Assembly: GCF_040786275.1 (NCBI RefSeq) | Contig: NZ_JBFMVT010000002.1 | Span: 3,782,001 to 3,846,000 of the forward strand | Length of the DNA stretch: 64,000 bases | DNA from: Buttiauxella gaviniae | GTDB lineage: Bacteria; Pseudomonadota; Gammaproteobacteria; Enterobacterales; Enterobacteriaceae | Direction: 5' to 3' | Shown here: positions 44,582 through 52,709 of the stretch, piece after piece | Layout: each line of letters starts with the position of its first letter | How positions within the stretch are numbered: the first letter of the stretch is position 1 | Notes under the pieces: model-generated | What the model was told of the DNA's origin: nothing | Database searches by the model: none | The model's input: the letters and a program-made list of their open reading frames with translations, nothing else | Made by a program: the position numbers and the translations under genes

Positions 44582-44651
44582 GCTCCGCATCCGCTGTTAT
44601 CACCTCTGATTTGTGATTCCTCGTCACATTTAACAGCAGAAGGATGTACTC

Positions 44652-45545
44652 GTGCTGATTGTAATAGGTTATCTGGTCGTAATTGCGACAGTATTCGGCG
44701 GCTATATGATGACCGGCGGTCATCTTGGCGCACTCTATCAACCAGCTGAATTTATCATCATTGGTGGAGCGGGCGTGGGGGCCTTTATCGTTGGGAATAA
44801 CGGCAAGGCGATTAAAGCAACGGTAAAAGCGTTGCCATTACTTTTTCGCCGCTCGAAATACACCAAAAGCCTGTATATGGATCTCATGGCGCTGCTTTAT
44901 CGCCTGATGGCGAAATCTCGTCAGCAGGGGATGTTTTCCCTTGAGCGTGATATTGAAAACCCAAAAGAGAGCGAAATATTCGCCAGCTACCCGCGTATTT
45001 TAGCCGACACCCTGATGCTCGATTTTATTATTGATTATCTGCGCTTGATCATCAGCGGAAATATGAACTCGTTCGAAATTGAAGCGCTCATGGACGAAGA
45101 GATTGAAACCCACGAAAGTGAGGCGGAAATACCGGCAAATAGCCTCGCCATTATGGGGGATTCTCTTCCGGCCTTCGGGATAGTCGCCGCGGTAATGGGC
45201 GTGGTGCACGCACTTGCCTCAGCCGACAGGCCCGCGGGTGAGCTGGGTGCATTAATTGCGCACGCCATGGTGGGTACCTTCCTGGGTATTTTGCTGGCCT
45301 ACGGTTTTATCTCGCCGCTGGCGACGGTGCTGCGTCAAAAAAGTGCCGAAACCACCAAAATGATGCAGTGCGTCAAAGTCACCTTGCTCTCCAGCCTGAA
45401 TGGTTATGCCCCGCCAATCGCCGTTGAGTTTGGTCGTAAAACGCTTTATTCCAGCGAACGTCCTTCGTTTGTCGAACTTGAAGAACATGTGCGTGCCGTT
45501 CGTTCCCCGAATGCGCCGCAGCGTGCGACGGAAGAAGAAGTATGA
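44652..45545 (+). CDS. motA: Flagellar motor stator protein MotA
   Basis: 297 residues from a GTG (AGAAGGA upstream). Four membrane helices and the large cytosolic loop between helices 2 and 3 with the charged rotor-contact segment ([24 protein letters not shown]). VGDSLPAFG-like [16 protein letters not shown] contains the conserved prolines near the proton path. Forms the MotA5B2 proton channel. Overlaps motB by 4 bp (ATGA). Confidence 0.98.
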   Translation: MLIVIGYLVVIATVFGGYMMTGGHLGALYQPAEFIIIGGAGVGAFIVGNNGKAIKATVKALPLLFRRSKYTKSLYMDLMALLYRLMAKSRQQGMFSLERDIENPKESEIFASYPRILADTLMLDFIIDYLRLIISGNMNSFEIEALMDEEIETHESEAEIPANSLAIMGDSLPAFGIVAAVMGVVHALASADRPAGELGALIAHAMVGTFLGILLAYGFISPLATVLRQKSAETTKMMQCVKVTLLSSLNGYAPPIAVEFGRKTLYSSERPSFVELEEHVRAVRSPNAPQRATEEEV

Positions 45546-46471
45546 AACACAATGCGCGCCCCATTGTTGTCGTAAAACGACGCAAACACAAAGGCCACGG
45601 CGGCGGCGCGCACGGTTCATGGAAAATTGCCTACGCCGACTTCATGACGGCCATGATGGCTTTTTTTCTGGTTATGTGGCTGATTTCCATCTCCAGCCCT
45701 AAAGAACTGGCGCAAATTGCCGACTATTTCCGTACGCCACTTTCCGCCGCGATTACCGGTGGGCAGCGCATCGCCGACAGCCAAAGCCCGATACCTGGCG
45801 GCGGCGACGATGTGACCCAACAGCAAGGCGAAGTGAAAAAACAGCCGAATATTGAAGAACTCAGGAAACGCATGGAAACCAGTCGCCTGAAACGCCTGGG
45901 CGATAAACTCGATCAGTTGATTGAGGCGGATCCGAAATTGCGCGCGTTACGCCCGCATTTGCAGATAGACCTGGTTCAGGAAGGGCTGCGGATCCAAATT
46001 ATCGACAGCCAGAACCGCCCGATGTTTAAAAATGGCAGCGCTGAAGTGGAGCCCTATATGCGCGATATTTTGCGCAGCATAGCGCCGCTACTGAATGAAT
46101 TTCCTAACAAAATTAGCTTATCCGGCCACACTGATGATCTGCCTTATGCGATGGGCGAGCGCGGTTACAGCAACTGGGAACTTTCCGCTGACCGGGCAAA
46201 CGCCTCGCGGCGCGAACTGATGTACGGCGGGCTTATCGACGGCAAAGTTTTGCGCGTGGTGGGGATGTCGTCAACCATGCGCCTGACCAATCGCGGCCCA
46301 GGGGATGCCATTAACCGGCGCATTAGTTTGCTGGTACTCAATAAACAAGCTGAAGAGGCCATCGTGCACGAAAACGCAGAAAGTGAAAATCGGCCCCTAA
46401 GCATTCTCCAACAACCTGCTGCCGTGGAACCGGCGCAGAACACATTACCGCCACAATCCGGTACGAGGTGA
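45542..46471 (+). CDS. motB: Flagellar motor stator protein MotB
   Basis: 309 residues. Basic N-terminus, single membrane helix with the essential proton-binding aspartate in [18 protein letters not shown] (Asp33, Asp32 in E. coli; one extra Gly precedes it). It is followed by the plug region and a C-terminal OmpA-like peptidoglycan-binding domain ([28 protein letters not shown]). Anchors the stator to the cell wall. Four bases upstream of cheA. Confidence 0.98.
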   Translation: MKHNARPIVVVKRRKHKGHGGGAHGSWKIAYADFMTAMMAFFLVMWLISISSPKELAQIADYFRTPLSAAITGGQRIADSQSPIPGGGDDVTQQQGEVKKQPNIEELRKRMETSRLKRLGDKLDQLIEADPKLRALRPHLQIDLVQEGLRIQIIDSQNRPMFKNGSAEVEPYMRDILRSIAPLLNEFPNKISLSGHTDDLPYAMGERGYSNWELSADRANASRRELMYGGLIDGKVLRVVGMSSTMRLTNRGPGDAINRRISLLVLNKQAEEAIVHENAESENRPLSILQQPAAVEPAQNTLPPQSGTR

Positions 46472-46475
46472 TAGC

Positions 46476-48482
46476 GTGAGTATGGATATCAGCGATTTTT
46501 ACCAGACTTTTTTTGACGAAGCCGATGAGCTGCTGGCCGATATGGAACAGCATCTGCTCAATCTGCTGCCAGAAGCCCCCGATTCAGAACTGCTCAACGC
46601 CATATTTCGCGCCGCGCACTCGATAAAAGGGGGCGCGGGAACATTCGGCTTCTCGATTTTGCAGGAAACCACGCACCTCATGGAAAACCTGCTCGACGAG
46701 GCGCGGCGCGGTGAGATGCACCTCAGCACCGATATCATCAACCTGTTTTTGGAAACCAAAGATATTATGCAGGAACAGCTGGACGCTTATAAAAACTCAC
46801 AGGAACCTGACGCCGAGAGTTTCGAATATATCTGCAAAGCGTTGCGCCAACTGGCTCTGGAAGCCAAAGGCGAAACCGCTGCGCCGCCTGCAAAATTAAC
46901 GGTTGTTGAAAAAGAGCCCGTTGCGGTTACGCCATCCGGCGACGGTTTTTTACGCATCGTCATCACCGGGCTGAAAGCGACCGAACGCGATCTGCTGCTT
47001 GAAGAGCTGGGCAATCTCGGCACATTAAGCGCGATTGAAAAGGGCGAAGGTTCCGTCACCGCGACCATTGAAACGAGCGTCAGCGCCGATGACATTAGCG
47101 CGGTACTCTGCTTTGTTATCGAACCCGAACAAATCGAATTCCTGCCGTTACCTGCCAGCGCACAGGTGGAAGAAGTTGTAGAAATCGCAGCGCCGTTAGC
47201 GGTTAACGCCCCGCAGCCTGTACTCGCTGAAGTTGCCCCGGCGGCACCGGTTTCACCCCGCGTTGAGCGAGAAAACAAGCCGACGCGCGTCAGCGAATCG
47301 AGCAGTATTCGCGTCGCGGTAGAAAAGGTTGATCAGCTAATCAATCTGGTGGGTGAACTGGTAATCACCCAGTCGATGCTGGCGCAGCGATCTAATGAGC
47401 TTGACCCGGTTGAGCACGGAGAACTGATTACCAGCATGGGTCAGTTACAACGTAACGCCCGCGATCTGCAAGAATCAGTGATGTCTATCCGCATGATGCC
47501 AATGGAATATGTCTTCAGCCGCTTCCCGCGCCTGGTGCGTGACCTGGCGGGCAAACTGGATAAACAGGTGGAGCTTACGCTCCAGGGCAGCTCCACTGAA
47601 CTGGATAAAAGCTTAATCGAACGCATTATCGACCCGCTTACCCACCTGGTGCGTAACAGCCTGGATCACGGTATCGAATCCCCGGAAAAACGGCTCGCGG
47701 CGGGAAAATCCGCGGTCGGTAATTTGATTTTGTCTGCCGAACACCAGGGCGGGAACATCTGCATTGAGGTTTCTGACGATGGTGCGGGCTTGAACCGGGA
47801 ACGTATTCTGGCGAAAGCGCTGTCGCAGGGCATGGCGGTGCATGAAAACATGTCTGACGAAGAAGTGGGCATGCTGATTTTCGCCCCTGGCTTCTCTACC
47901 GCCGAGCAGGTGACGGATGTTTCCGGGCGCGGCGTGGGGATGGACGTGGTGAAACGTAACATTCAGGAAATGGGTGGCCACGTCGAAATCAAATCCCAGG
48001 CCAATGTCGGCACCACTATCCGCATTATGCTCCCGCTGACGCTTGCGATCCTTGACGGGATGTCGGTCAAAGTGGCGGATGAAGTATTCATTCTGCCGCT
48101 CAACGCGGTGATGGAATCGCTGCAGCCGAAAGAAGATGACCTGCATCCGTTGGCAGGGGGCGAACGCGTGCTTGAAGTGCGCGGTGAGTATCTGCCGCTG
48201 GTTGAGTTGTGGAAAGTGTTTGATGTTGCCGGGGCTAAAACGGAAGCGACGCAGGGCATAGTCGTTATCCTGCAAAGCGCCGGACGCCGTTATGCGCTGC
48301 TGGTCGATCAGCTTATTGGTCAGCATCAGGTGGTGGTGAAAAACCTCGAAAGTAACTATCGCAAAGTACCGGGTATTTCTGCTGCAACCATCCTCGGCGA
48401 TGGCAGCGTGGCGCTGATCGTTGATGTTTCAGCGCTGCAAGGTTTGAATCGTGAACAACGTCTGGCAGGCCAGGCCGCCTGA
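46476..48482 (+). CDS. cheA: Chemotaxis histidine kinase CheA
   Basis: 668 residues from a GTG, as in E. coli. P1 with phosphorylated His48 in RAAHSIKGGAGTFG; the P2 CheY/CheB-binding domain is followed by a variable Pro/Ala-rich linker. P3 dimerisation begins at SIRVAVEKVDQLINLVGEL, P4 ATPase has N-box HLVRNSLDHGIE, G-boxes DDGAGLN and GRGVGMDVV, and P5 is the CheW-like domain at the C-terminus. Phosphorylates CheY and CheB under receptor control. An internal start for a short form is likely, as in E. coli, but was not located. Confidence 0.98.
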   Translation: MSMDISDFYQTFFDEADELLADMEQHLLNLLPEAPDSELLNAIFRAAHSIKGGAGTFGFSILQETTHLMENLLDEARRGEMHLSTDIINLFLETKDIMQEQLDAYKNSQEPDAESFEYICKALRQLALEAKGETAAPPAKLTVVEKEPVAVTPSGDGFLRIVITGLKATERDLLLEELGNLGTLSAIEKGEGSVTATIETSVSADDISAVLCFVIEPEQIEFLPLPASAQVEEVVEIAAPLAVNAPQPVLAEVAPAAPVSPRVERENKPTRVSESSSIRVAVEKVDQLINLVGELVITQSMLAQRSNELDPVEHGELITSMGQLQRNARDLQESVMSIRMMPMEYVFSRFPRLVRDLAGKLDKQVELTLQGSSTELDKSLIERIIDPLTHLVRNSLDHGIESPEKRLAAGKSAVGNLILSAEHQGGNICIEVSDDGAGLNRERILAKALSQGMAVHENMSDEEVGMLIFAPGFSTAEQVTDVSGRGVGMDVVKRNIQEMGGHVEIKSQANVGTTIRIMLPLTLAILDGMSVKVADEVFILPLNAVMESLQPKEDDLHPLAGGERVLEVRGEYLPLVELWKVFDVAGAKTEATQGIVVILQSAGRRYALLVDQLIGQHQVVVKNLESNYRKVPGISAATILGDGSVALIVDVSALQGLNREQRLAGQAA

Positions 48483-48511
48483 TCCTCGGGTTTTGAGAAT
48501 AGGATAAGTAA

Positions 48512-49012
48512 ATGACTGGATTAACCAATGTGACAAAGCTGACCGGGGAAACGGTAGGGCAAGAGTTCCTCGTCTTCACCCTCGGTGATGAAGAGTACGG
48601 CATCGATATTCTTAAAGTGCAGGAGATCCGCGGCTACGACCAGGTGACGCGTATCGCCAACACGCCTGCATTTATCAAGGGCGTGACCAACCTGCGCGGT
48701 GTGATTGTGCCGATCCTCGATCTGCGCATTAAGTTTGCGCAAGATGACGTGGAATATAACGATAACACGGTAGTTATCGTGCTGAACTTCGGCCAACGTG
48801 TGGTGGGCATTGTGGTGGACGGCGTGTCTGATGTGCTGTCGTTAACCGCAGAACAAATCCGCCCGGCACCGGAGTTTGCCGTGACGCTTTCAACGGAATA
48901 CCTGACCGGCCTCGGCGCACTGGGCGATCGGATGCTGATTCTGGTGAACATTGAGAAGCTGCTCAATAGCGAAGAGATGGAACTGGTGGATAACGCTGCG
49001 CGGGTGGCGTAA
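48512..49012 (+). CDS. cheW: Chemotaxis coupling protein CheW
   Basis: 166 residues: [43 protein letters not shown] and ILVNIEKLL are typical of CheW. Links receptors to CheA. Last gene of motAB-cheAW; a pair of REP units follows and the next gene is convergent. Confidence 0.98.
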   Translation: MTGLTNVTKLTGETVGQEFLVFTLGDEEYGIDILKVQEIRGYDQVTRIANTPAFIKGVTNLRGVIVPILDLRIKFAQDDVEYNDNTVVIVLNFGQRVVGIVVDGVSDVLSLTAEQIRPAPEFAVTLSTEYLTGLGALGDRMLILVNIEKLLNSEEMELVDNAARVA

Positions 49013-49027
49013 AAGTTTAGGGTTAAT

Positions 49028-49115
49028 GTCGGATGGCGCGGCGCTAATCCGACCTACCCAATATACGAAAGAATGTGCGTTTTTGTAGGGCGGATTAGCG
49101 TAAGCGCCATCCGCC
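49028..49115. repeat. Two REP units in opposite orientation (BIME)
   Basis: GTCGGATGGCGC ... TAATCCGACCTAC (49028-49057) and GTAGGGCGGATTAGCG ... CCATCCGCC (49085-49115) face each other between convergent cheW and the symporter gene. No other terminator is visible there. Confidence 0.85.
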
Positions 49116-49130
49116 GCTACTTCAGGCAAA

Positions 49131-50393
49131 TTACGCTTCTACACGCTCGCCTGTTTCAACTTGCTCTTCCATCTCACCTTCGTTCTTCGACAGCATCGCC
49201 GTCGCCACACCGTTACCCAGCACGTTAATGGCTGAACGGCCCATATCCAGGAAGTGGTCGATACCCATCAGCAGCAAAATACCTGCCACCGGAATATTGA
49301 AGCTTGGAATGGTTGCTGCCAACACCACCAGGGCAGAACGCGGCACGCCTGCAATCCCTTTGGACGCCAGCATCAGCGTCAACATCAACACCACAATCTC
49401 AGAAAAAGTCAGGTGAATGTTATAGGCCTGAGCGATAAACATTGATGCAAAAGAGCAGTACACCATTGAACCGACCAGGTTGAACGAATACCCGATTGGC
49501 AGAACGAATGACGCGATGTTACGTGAACAGCCAAACTTAGTGAGCTGATCGAGCGTTTTAGGATAAGCCGCTTCGGAGCTGCTGGTGGTAAATGCCACCA
49601 GAACCGGGTCTTTCAGCATGGTCAGCAGGCGGAAAACATCACGCTTGAGCACCATGTAACCCACGCCAACCAGCACCATGCAGGTCAATACGATAGCCAG
49701 GTAGTAGCCGCCAATGAACGAAGCGTAGTTCAGCAAAATGCCCAGACCTTCGGTCGCCACCACAGAAGAGATGGCGGCAAAAATTGCCAGCGGTGCCACG
49801 TACATCACATAGCCCGTCACTTTCAGCATAATGTGGGAAACCACATCCAGGGCTGCCACCAATGGCGTATTAAATTTCTCGCCAAGGGATGCACCCGCGA
49901 TACCGAAGAACAGAGAGAACACCACAATTTGCAGGATTTCGTTGTTCGACATCGCACCCGCGATGCTGGTTGGAATGGTATGCGAGATAAACGCTTTCAG
50001 GTTCATACCGCTAACCGCAAGGCCGGTTTGCACATCACCGGCTGGCACCTGAAGATTCATCCCGGAACCCGGATGCTGCAGGGTCACGATGAACAGACCG
50101 ACCAGGATAGAGAGGACGGAAGAGGAGACAAACCAGATCATCGCTTTGCCGCCAACGCGGCCGATGGTCGAGGTTTCGCCCATCTTCATGATGCCCACCG
50201 TCAGGGTGCTAAACACCAACGGCGCAATCACCATCTTGATCAGGCGTAAAAAGATATCGGTAAACAGCGTGATGTTTTCTGCGTAACTTTTGATGTTGTC
50301 CGGTGCAGCATATTCATGAATAGCCGCGCCCGAGAGAATCCCGGCAAACATGAAAAGCAGTATGAAGAGCGTGAGTTTGTTTGAACTAGACAA
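49131..50393 (-). CDS. Dicarboxylate/amino acid:cation symporter (DAACS family)
   Basis: 420 residues, GltP/DctA fold. Serine-rich hairpin TTSSSEA (HP1, near 269-275), ASKGIAGVPRSA (HP2, near 343-354) and the substrate-coordinating FLDMGRSAINVLGN (Asp383, Arg386, Asn390). The helix-7 cation motif, usually NMDGT or NLDGS, reads NLVGS here (residues 305-309), losing the aspartate. It should import aspartate, glutamate or a C4-dicarboxylate in the inner membrane. It is divergent from the pilus operon, with a CRP site upstream. It separates cheW from tar, unlike in E. coli. Confidence 0.9.
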   Translation of the reverse strand: MSSSNKLTLFILLFMFAGILSGAAIHEYAAPDNIKSYAENITLFTDIFLRLIKMVIAPLVFSTLTVGIMKMGETSTIGRVGGKAMIWFVSSSVLSILVGLFIVTLQHPGSGMNLQVPAGDVQTGLAVSGMNLKAFISHTIPTSIAGAMSNNEILQIVVFSLFFGIAGASLGEKFNTPLVAALDVVSHIMLKVTGYVMYVAPLAIFAAISSVVATEGLGILLNYASFIGGYYLAIVLTCMVLVGVGYMVLKRDVFRLLTMLKDPVLVAFTTSSSEAAYPKTLDQLTKFGCSRNIASFVLPIGYSFNLVGSMVYCSFASMFIAQAYNIHLTFSEIVVLMLTLMLASKGIAGVPRSALVVLAATIPSFNIPVAGILLLMGIDHFLDMGRSAINVLGNGVATAMLSKNEGEMEEQVETGERVEA

Positions 50394-50799
50394 TTACGTT
50401 ATAACCCCGTCGATTAGTAACATTTATTTAACTTATTGAGCTATATATAATAATTATGATTGCCCAATATATATTCGGCCCATAAATTGAACCAAAGTGA
50501 GTCGGGATTCAACTATTTTTTACTATTTGTCATAATTGTTAATTTAGAAACCCTTACGTAACAATGTGATTGTAATCACGAAAATAATATTATTATTTCT
50601 CTTAACGCTCAGCGTTATTCCTGCCGCTTACCTATTAATTGATTGATTCAAAAGTAAAATATTTTGCAATCACCCGAGAGGGTGATTCGTTGTTTAGTTT
50701 CTGGTCATTTCTGAATACCTAAACTAAATTTCAATTAGTTAGCGTGGTTAGCACCCTGACCGTCGAAGGGTATCGGATATGCAAAATGAGGAGTAAACA
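50394..50799. other. Divergent regulatory region between the symporter and the pilus operon
   Basis: About 406 AT-rich bases. It contains a CRP-like site (50565-50580), a perfect AATCACCC-GAGA-GGGTGATT hairpin at 50668-50687 without a T run, and GAGGAG before the first pilin ATG. The hairpin could be an operator or a leader structure for the pilus transcript. No further gene seen. Confidence 0.6.
50565..50580. promoter_or_regulatory. CRP-type binding site
   Basis: TGTGATTGTAATCACG matches nine of ten conserved CRP bases, and the flanks AA/AAA also fit. It lies about 170 bases before the symporter start and 220 before the pilin start. Dicarboxylate carriers such as dctA are CRP-regulated in E. 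coli. Confidence 0.65.
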
Positions 50800-51369
50800 A
50801 TGAAAGTGCACACACTTTTGATGCTTTGTGGCAGTGGTTTACTTTGTGGCATACCCGGAGCGCAGGCTGTCACCAGCAGCGGCACCATTGATGCAACGCT
50901 TACCCTGACGAACGGCTGTTTAATAAACGGCTCGCCCGCTCAGAACGGCATTAACTTCGGTACTCTGGATTTCGGGGAGCATCCCGCCACGTTCTCGACA
51001 TTGACGACGGAACTCACCGGTGCCTCCGGTGGCAACAGCTTTGGCATTCAGTGCACCACCGGTGCGACTTACACTGTACAAGTCACGGGCAGCACCAACG
51101 GCGCGCCGGGCACTACCGTCGGTACACCGGGCACGCCCGCTCGTTACCTGGTTAATACCACCGATGCAACACAAGGTGTGGCCTACAGCATCTACAGCGA
51201 CAGCGCCTTCAATAATGTGATCGCCAATAATACGGCAATTCCTAAAGCTTCCACGACCGATGGGGTAGACAACTACATTGTTTATGGTCGCATACAGGGT
51301 GGGGGCGACAGTGTCACCGTCAAGCCGGGGACTTACACTGACATCATTAACGTCAGCGTAACGTACTAA
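50800..51369 (+). CDS. Csu-type major pilin, spore coat U (SCPU) domain
   Basis: 189 residues with GAGGAG before the ATG. Signal peptide cut near AQA-VTSSG. The mature protein begins TIDATLTLTNGCLINGS, has the paired cysteines of the SCPU pilin fold (GCLING... FGIQCTTGATY) and the INFGTLDFG motif. It ends with the beta strand YTDIINVSVTY suited to donor-strand complementation. First gene of a five-gene archaic chaperone-usher operon; by analogy to Acinetobacter CsuA/B it is the main shaft subunit. Confidence 0.85.
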   Translation: MKVHTLLMLCGSGLLCGIPGAQAVTSSGTIDATLTLTNGCLINGSPAQNGINFGTLDFGEHPATFSTLTTELTGASGGNSFGIQCTTGATYTVQVTGSTNGAPGTTVGTPGTPARYLVNTTDATQGVAYSIYSDSAFNNVIANNTAIPKASTTDGVDNYIVYGRIQGGGDSVTVKPGTYTDIINVSVTY

Positions 51370-51437
51370 CTTCCCACGCGGCGTTAGCCATTCCAGGAAT
51401 TTAACAGCAGGCAGATGCCACTGCTGAGGGCCGCGCT

Positions 51438-51941
51438 TTGCATAAAATTCACGTCTGGTTATGGGGAGTGCTGGTGGCGCTCCCGGCAGGGGCCGTCACT
51501 CAGCAATCTTTTCAGGTCGGCGCGACGATAACCCCAGGGTGTTCGGTGGCCAGCGGCAGCGGTGGTAATTTCGGCAGCTTAAATTTTGGCAGCCATAGCG
51601 GCGTGGAAAACACCGTTGTCAGTAATGCATTTATCCCAAACACCTCCCTTGCGCTGGCCTGCACGCCAGGGGTGGCATTGAACATGACGGTCGATGGCGG
51701 CAAACATTACGCCTCGGGGCGCAAAATGGTGCGAAACGGCGGGAGTGACGCAGTGCCGTACCGGCTTTACACCAGCGGCGCGCTCACCGCCAACACGGAA
51801 ATTATGGTCAATCAGGCGGTGGCGATCACTTATAGCAACAGCAACAACATTACGTTGCCGATTTATGGGGCGGCACAGTTAACCGGGTTTAGCCCCGCAG
51901 GCACCTATACCGACCAACTGACCGTGACGCTGTCATGGTAA
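51438..51941 (+). CDS. Csu-type minor pilin, SCPU domain
   Basis: 167 residues from a TTG that follows GAGGG at proper distance; the signal peptide is HVWLWGVLVALPAGAVT. It has the same fold as the preceding pilin: TPGCSVASGSGGNFGSLNFGSH, LALACTPGVALNMTVDGG, and the final strand YTDQLTVTLSW. The weak start codon fits a low-abundance adaptor or minor subunit. In Acinetobacter csu operons two minor subunits (CsuA and CsuB) are present; only one occurs here. Confidence 0.82.
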   Translation: MHKIHVWLWGVLVALPAGAVTQQSFQVGATITPGCSVASGSGGNFGSLNFGSHSGVENTVVSNAFIPNTSLALACTPGVALNMTVDGGKHYASGRKMVRNGGSDAVPYRLYTSGALTANTEIMVNQAVAITYSNSNNITLPIYGAAQLTGFSPAGTYTDQLTVTLSW

Positions 51942-51956
51942 TAAAGGGAGAAAATA

Positions 51957-52709
51957 ATGGCGCAATGGCTCTCGCGTAAATGGCTGATAGCGGCAGGTTT
52001 TCTCGCCTGCAATCAGGCCCTGGCGGCTGGAAATATCTTAATTTGGCCCATCGACCCCTATCTTGATGCCGATGCAAAAGCCGCAGAATTGTGGATCCAG
52101 AATCAAAGCAATACGGCCACCACTATGCAGGTGCGAGTGGTTGGCTGGCAACAGCAGCAAGGGCATGAAAAATATCAGACACAACAGGACGTCGTCGCCA
52201 GCCCGCCGATTGTGCGCATCGAAGGGGGCAGCAAACAACTGATTCGACTGATTAAACAGAACGTCGTGCCGCCGGGTCAGGAACAGGCCTACCGCATTGT
52301 GGTGGATGAGATCCCGCAGCCTGCGGATGAACGTAAACCGCAAATGGGGCTGAAATTACAGATGCGCTACTCCATCCCGCTGTTTTCCTATGGCGCGGGA
52401 ATGAATATCGAAAAAGCGGCGGCTCACCACGCCAATGCTGAACCGGCAAAACTGTCGTGGCGAATTAACAACGAAAATGGCCAGCCCATGCTGCAAGTCA
52501 CTAACCGCGGCAATATTCATGCCCGGCTAAGTAACGTCACGTTGCGCCAGGGGAGCCAAAAGCGGGTGTTAACCGACGGATTGATGGGCTATGTGCTGCC
52601 GAATAGCCAGCGTGAATGGCCGCTGCCTGCCTCATTTACCCGGCCTGATCAGCTATCTGCCACGATCAATGCCCGGGCTGAACAATGGCAATCCGCCCCG
52701 GTCAATTGA
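51957..52709 (+). CDS. Archaic-type pilus chaperone (CsuC-like)
   Basis: 250 residues with signal peptide (ending ALA-AGN). PapD-like two-domain immunoglobulin fold: NILIWPIDPYLDADAKAAELWIQNQ, then the conserved VASPPIVRIEGGSKQLIRLIKQ containing the basic subunit-binding strand, and RIVVDEIP as in fimbrial chaperones. Escorts pilins through the periplasm. It overlaps the usher gene by 25 bp. Confidence 0.88.
   Translation: MAQWLSRKWLIAAGFLACNQALAAGNILIWPIDPYLDADAKAAELWIQNQSNTATTMQVRVVGWQQQQGHEKYQTQQDVVASPPIVRIEGGSKQLIRLIKQNVVPPGQEQAYRIVVDEIPQPADERKPQMGLKLQMRYSIPLFSYGAGMNIEKAAAHHANAEPAKLSWRINNENGQPMLQVTNRGNIHARLSNVTLRQGSQKRVLTDGLMGYVLPNSQREWPLPASFTRPDQLSATINARAEQWQSAPVN

Noticed and set aside
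47613-48326. Long open frame (237 codons) antisense to cheA
   Set aside because: Shadow of the conserved cheA frame; His/Arg-rich translation and no start signals.
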